Shown here piece after piece: positions 62,283-64,000 of a stretch of 64,000 nt of DNA (its first letter is position 1; each line of letters opens with the position of its first letter). The stretch spans positions 124,001-188,000 of the forward strand of contig JAKQHS010000030.1 in the NCBI GenBank assembly GCA_029557915.1, given 5' to 3'. The DNA is from Bacteroidota bacterium (GTDB taxonomy: Bacteria > Bacteroidota > Bacteroidia > Chitinophagales > Saprospiraceae). The notes below the pieces were generated by a model that worked only from the letters and a program-made list of their open reading frames with translations, searched no databases and was not told where the DNA came from. Made by a program: the position numbers and the translations under genes.

Positions 62283-62762
62283 TTAAAATCCGGAACGCTC
62301 GGTCCTTTTCTTAGCTGAATAGTTGACTTTCAGCTGGCCGGCCTTGCGCAATTCCGTTTTTACATCGCTGACAAACCCCATGGTCACATCGCCGTCGATT
62401 TTCATGGAAGTCGTGATTCCGGGACGCTGACCTTCGGGCAGTTTTACCTTATGCCTTTCAAGAAACAAAGGGATTTCATTCAGGTCGGCAATCTTGTCAT
62501 TCAACTGTAATCTGGGTTTCGTACCGTACTGATTTACAAATTGAGAAAGAGGCCTTCCGATGTACATGGTATTGACCAGGGATTTTTTCTCCAGTTTGGT
62601 CAGTTCCGTAGCATAAGGAGTGACGGCTTTTACCTTGAGATTGGATTCCCTCAGCTTCACGACCACCATGAAGAAAAACAGGAGAATAAATATGATATCA
62701 GGCAGGGACGAAGTGGAAATCGTCGGCGCCGTATCGGCTCTTTTTGTTGAAAATCTGCTCAT
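62283..62762 (-). CDS. ExbD/TolR-family protein (second copy)
   Basis: A 159-residue protein with a short cytoplasmic start, one membrane helix (SLPDIIFILLFFFMVVVKL, about residues 18-36) carrying the proton-path aspartate of ExbD, and a periplasmic domain. With ExbB-type subunits it couples proton flow to energising an outer membrane or gliding/secretion process. It is 28 bases downstream of another exbD-like gene. Confidence 0.9.
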   Translation of the reverse strand: MSRFSTKRADTAPTISTSSLPDIIFILLFFFMVVVKLRESNLKVKAVTPYATELTKLEKKSLVNTMYIGRPLSQFVNQYGTKPRLQLNDKIADLNEIPLFLERHKVKLPEGQRPGITTSMKIDGDVTMGFVSDVKTELRKAGQLKVNYSAKKRTERSGF

Positions 62763-62790
62763 TTCCTGGCGTTTTTCTATGAATTACCAA

Positions 62791-63345
62791 TCATTTTTCT
62801 TCCCCGAATGCGGTAGGCTCAGCCTCAGACAGCACAAAGGGGATGTCCCTTTTAATTTCATTTTGCTGTTCCTTATTGCATTCTTCTATGGTGTCTTTCC
62901 TGAATCGCTTTTTGGCTTCTTCATTCCAAAGTTCGCTGTAAGCGGCCTTCAGTTCATTGTAGACGGCGAGATACTGTTTGAAATGGGTCCCCCGGTCGTT
63001 TTTCAATGAAATGATAGCCTCCTTTGCCGATTCAGCCAGGTCTTCCCGGCGGCCCGGGTTTGAGATAAATTCTTTAGCCCTGGTTTTGAGGTCTTCGATT
63101 TTCACTGGCTCCCCCCTTACCAGGAGTTGATCCTGGGCATTTACCAATACGGTAAACACGTTGCGGGTATTCAGGGTCAGGTCAATCGGCGGCTCCTCCG
63201 ACCATTGCGGGAGGCGCACCAGCACCCCTTTGTCCTCCACAATATTGGTCGTCACCAGGAAGAAGATCAACAGCAGGAAGGCGATATCCGCCATGGAACT
63301 GGCATTGATCTCAGGATTTGCTTTTTTCTTTTTTTTGGCCAGCAT
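62791..63345 (-). CDS. ExbD/TolR-family protein (first copy)
   Basis: A 184-residue protein starting at ATG 63345 with a poly-lysine start (LAKKKKKANPEINASSM), a membrane helix with the key aspartate (ADIAFLLLIFFLVTTNI), and a periplasmic domain with a longer acidic C-terminal part (EAKKRFRKDTIEECNKEQQ). Upstream in-frame codons overlap the four-helix gene and are rejected. Paired ExbD proteins next to an ExbB are typical of Bacteroidota. Confidence 0.88.
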   Translation of the reverse strand: MLAKKKKKANPEINASSMADIAFLLLIFFLVTTNIVEDKGVLVRLPQWSEEPPIDLTLNTRNVFTVLVNAQDQLLVRGEPVKIEDLKTRAKEFISNPGRREDLAESAKEAIISLKNDRGTHFKQYLAVYNELKAAYSELWNEEAKKRFRKDTIEECNKEQQNEIKRDIPFVLSEAEPTAFGEEK

Positions 63346-63359
63346 GGATCCTTTTGATT

Positions 63360-63839
63360 TTATTTGAACAAATTCCGTATTTCGGAGAATATAAAGATAG
63401 CCACCGCTCCCAACAACATCAGGAGCATCAGCCATATCCCCCCTCCTAAAAGTTTGCTCATGTTTGCAGAGACCTCATTGGTTTTGAGGTCATCCAGGAT
63501 AGCCTGGTTGTCGGGCGCATTCAAAACAAAATACCCAAGGGCAAACAAGCCCACGATCACAGCCAGCCAGATCAAACCCATTTTGGCTCCGGCTGGATTC
63601 ATGGCGACGTGGATGACGGACCACAATACGGTGATGACCACTGCGACCACCAACATGAGCAACATGATCACGATACCCATGTTGAAAATATTGCTCGTTT
63701 TTTGTTGTTCCGTGGGAAGTGCATTGAAAGAATCAAGCCCGTTCAATACCGGTACGGCAAAAATGATCATGGCCACCAAAGCGAGGGCAAATGCGAAGAA
63801 GGTCCCTTTCCCTGAAAGCAGTTTATATAGATTAACCAT
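63360..63839 (-). CDS. Four-helix membrane protein of an ExbB-ExbD cluster
   Basis: A 159-residue membrane protein with four predicted helices: FFAFALALVAMIIFAVPVL, GIVIMLLMLVVAVVITVLW, MGLIWLAVIVGLFALGYFVL and GGGIWLMLLMLLGAVAIFIF. No catalytic motif is seen. Its position between an ExbB-type gene and two exbD genes suggests it belongs to the same proton-driven complex. Function is not established. Confidence 0.75.
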   Translation of the reverse strand: MVNLYKLLSGKGTFFAFALALVAMIIFAVPVLNGLDSFNALPTEQQKTSNIFNMGIVIMLLMLVVAVVITVLWSVIHVAMNPAGAKMGLIWLAVIVGLFALGYFVLNAPDNQAILDDLKTNEVSANMSKLLGGGIWLMLLMLLGAVAIFIFSEIRNLFK

Positions 63840-63887
63840 GGTCTGATTTTTATTTTATTTAAAGCCTGTTAAACAAATGGAAGACCC

Positions 63888-64000
63888 TTATTTAAATATC
63901 TTGTTCTTGGTCAGGATATCCACCAGGCCAATGCTGCTCTCCTCCATCTTATGCGTAATGGTATCGATTTTCACCACGATGTAATTGTAAAAGATCTGCA
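63888..64000 (-). CDS. MotA/TolQ/ExbB proton channel protein, C-terminal end only
   Basis: Only the last 36 residues are in the window: the final membrane helix region followed by KIDTITHKMEESSIGLVDIL and a TAA stop. The FYNYIVVKID segment fits the end of ExbB/TolQ proteins of Bacteroidota, and the exbD genes downstream support the call. The rest of the gene lies beyond the window. Confidence 0.7.
   Translation of the reverse strand, partial: QIFYNYIVVKIDTITHKMEESSIGLVDILTKNKIFK

Overview
The window looks like a chromosomal segment from a member of the Bacteroidota, most likely a moderately GC-rich lineage such as the Saprospiria (the lineage is an inference). The support is: a 2383-residue SprA translocon protein next to ruvA; a secreted protein with a type IX secretion (T9SS) C-terminal sorting domain; an RprX/RprY-type two-component pair; a one-piece E1 alpha/beta ketoacid dehydrogenase; an ExbB-TM-ExbD-ExbD cluster; and repeated Bacteroidota promoter signatures (TTTG-N19..20-TAnnTTTG). 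Shine-Dalgarno sequences are not evident, so starts were chosen from promoter boxes, overlaps, signal peptides and family length.

Layout. 1-6.1 kb: potassium uptake pair (ktrA-like partial, ktrB-like), a methyltransferase, murB and an ABC exporter. 6.2-10.3 kb: a tight rightward unit of T9SS beta-helix protein, PnuC, monoacylglycerol-lipase-like hydrolase and a voltage-gated K+ channel with an unusual filter and a zinc ribbon. 10.4-23.3 kb: the leftward division/wall cluster mraZ-rsmH-ftsL-ftsI-murE-mraY-ftsW-murG-ftsQ-ftsA-ftsZ, closed by a good terminator. murD and murC are missing from their usual places. The cluster starts at a TATATTTG box next to TGGGN repeats that match the known MraZ operator layout, and a terminator-like hairpin lies between murE and mraY. 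23.5-27.4 kb: polyprenol-phosphate glycosyltransferase, branched-chain ketoacid dehydrogenase E1, DUF1573 protein. 27.4-27.9 kb: no protein gene, but a textbook promoter followed by foldable sequence. 27.9-33.8 kb: OmpA/TSP3 protein, small asparaginase-like protein, M1 peptidase, RprXY. 33.9-41.8 kb: sprA and ruvA.

41.9-48.9 kb: proline-racemase-family epimerase, D-amino-acid-dehydrogenase-like flavoprotein, uvrC, then the three-gene proton-translocating transhydrogenase pntAA-pntAB-pntB. 48.9-49.2 kb: intergenic, with a possible small RNA. 49.2-53.5 kb: a secreted hypothetical, two tandem LolA-like paralogues, pyrF, a NifU C-terminal-domain protein and mrp. 53.6-56.3 kb: ribF, a GT2 glycosyltransferase, an RluA-family pseudouridine synthase. 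56.3-60.3 kb: ABC-F ATPase, YqgE, fabD, folE. 60.4-62.2 kb: LytS/LytTR-type sensor kinase and regulator. 62.3-64 kb: two ExbD proteins, a four-helix membrane protein and the tail of an ExbB/TolQ-type protein.

Most of the window is housekeeping. I saw no CRISPR array, transposase, prophage, tRNA or rRNA, and no clear new multi-gene system. The observations most worth following are the dcw cluster lacking murC and murD, the MraZ-type operator, the gene-less canonical promoter near 27.7 kb, the K+ channel filter variant with its zinc ribbon, and mirror-image promoter boxes four bases from two divergent start codons near 30.0 kb.
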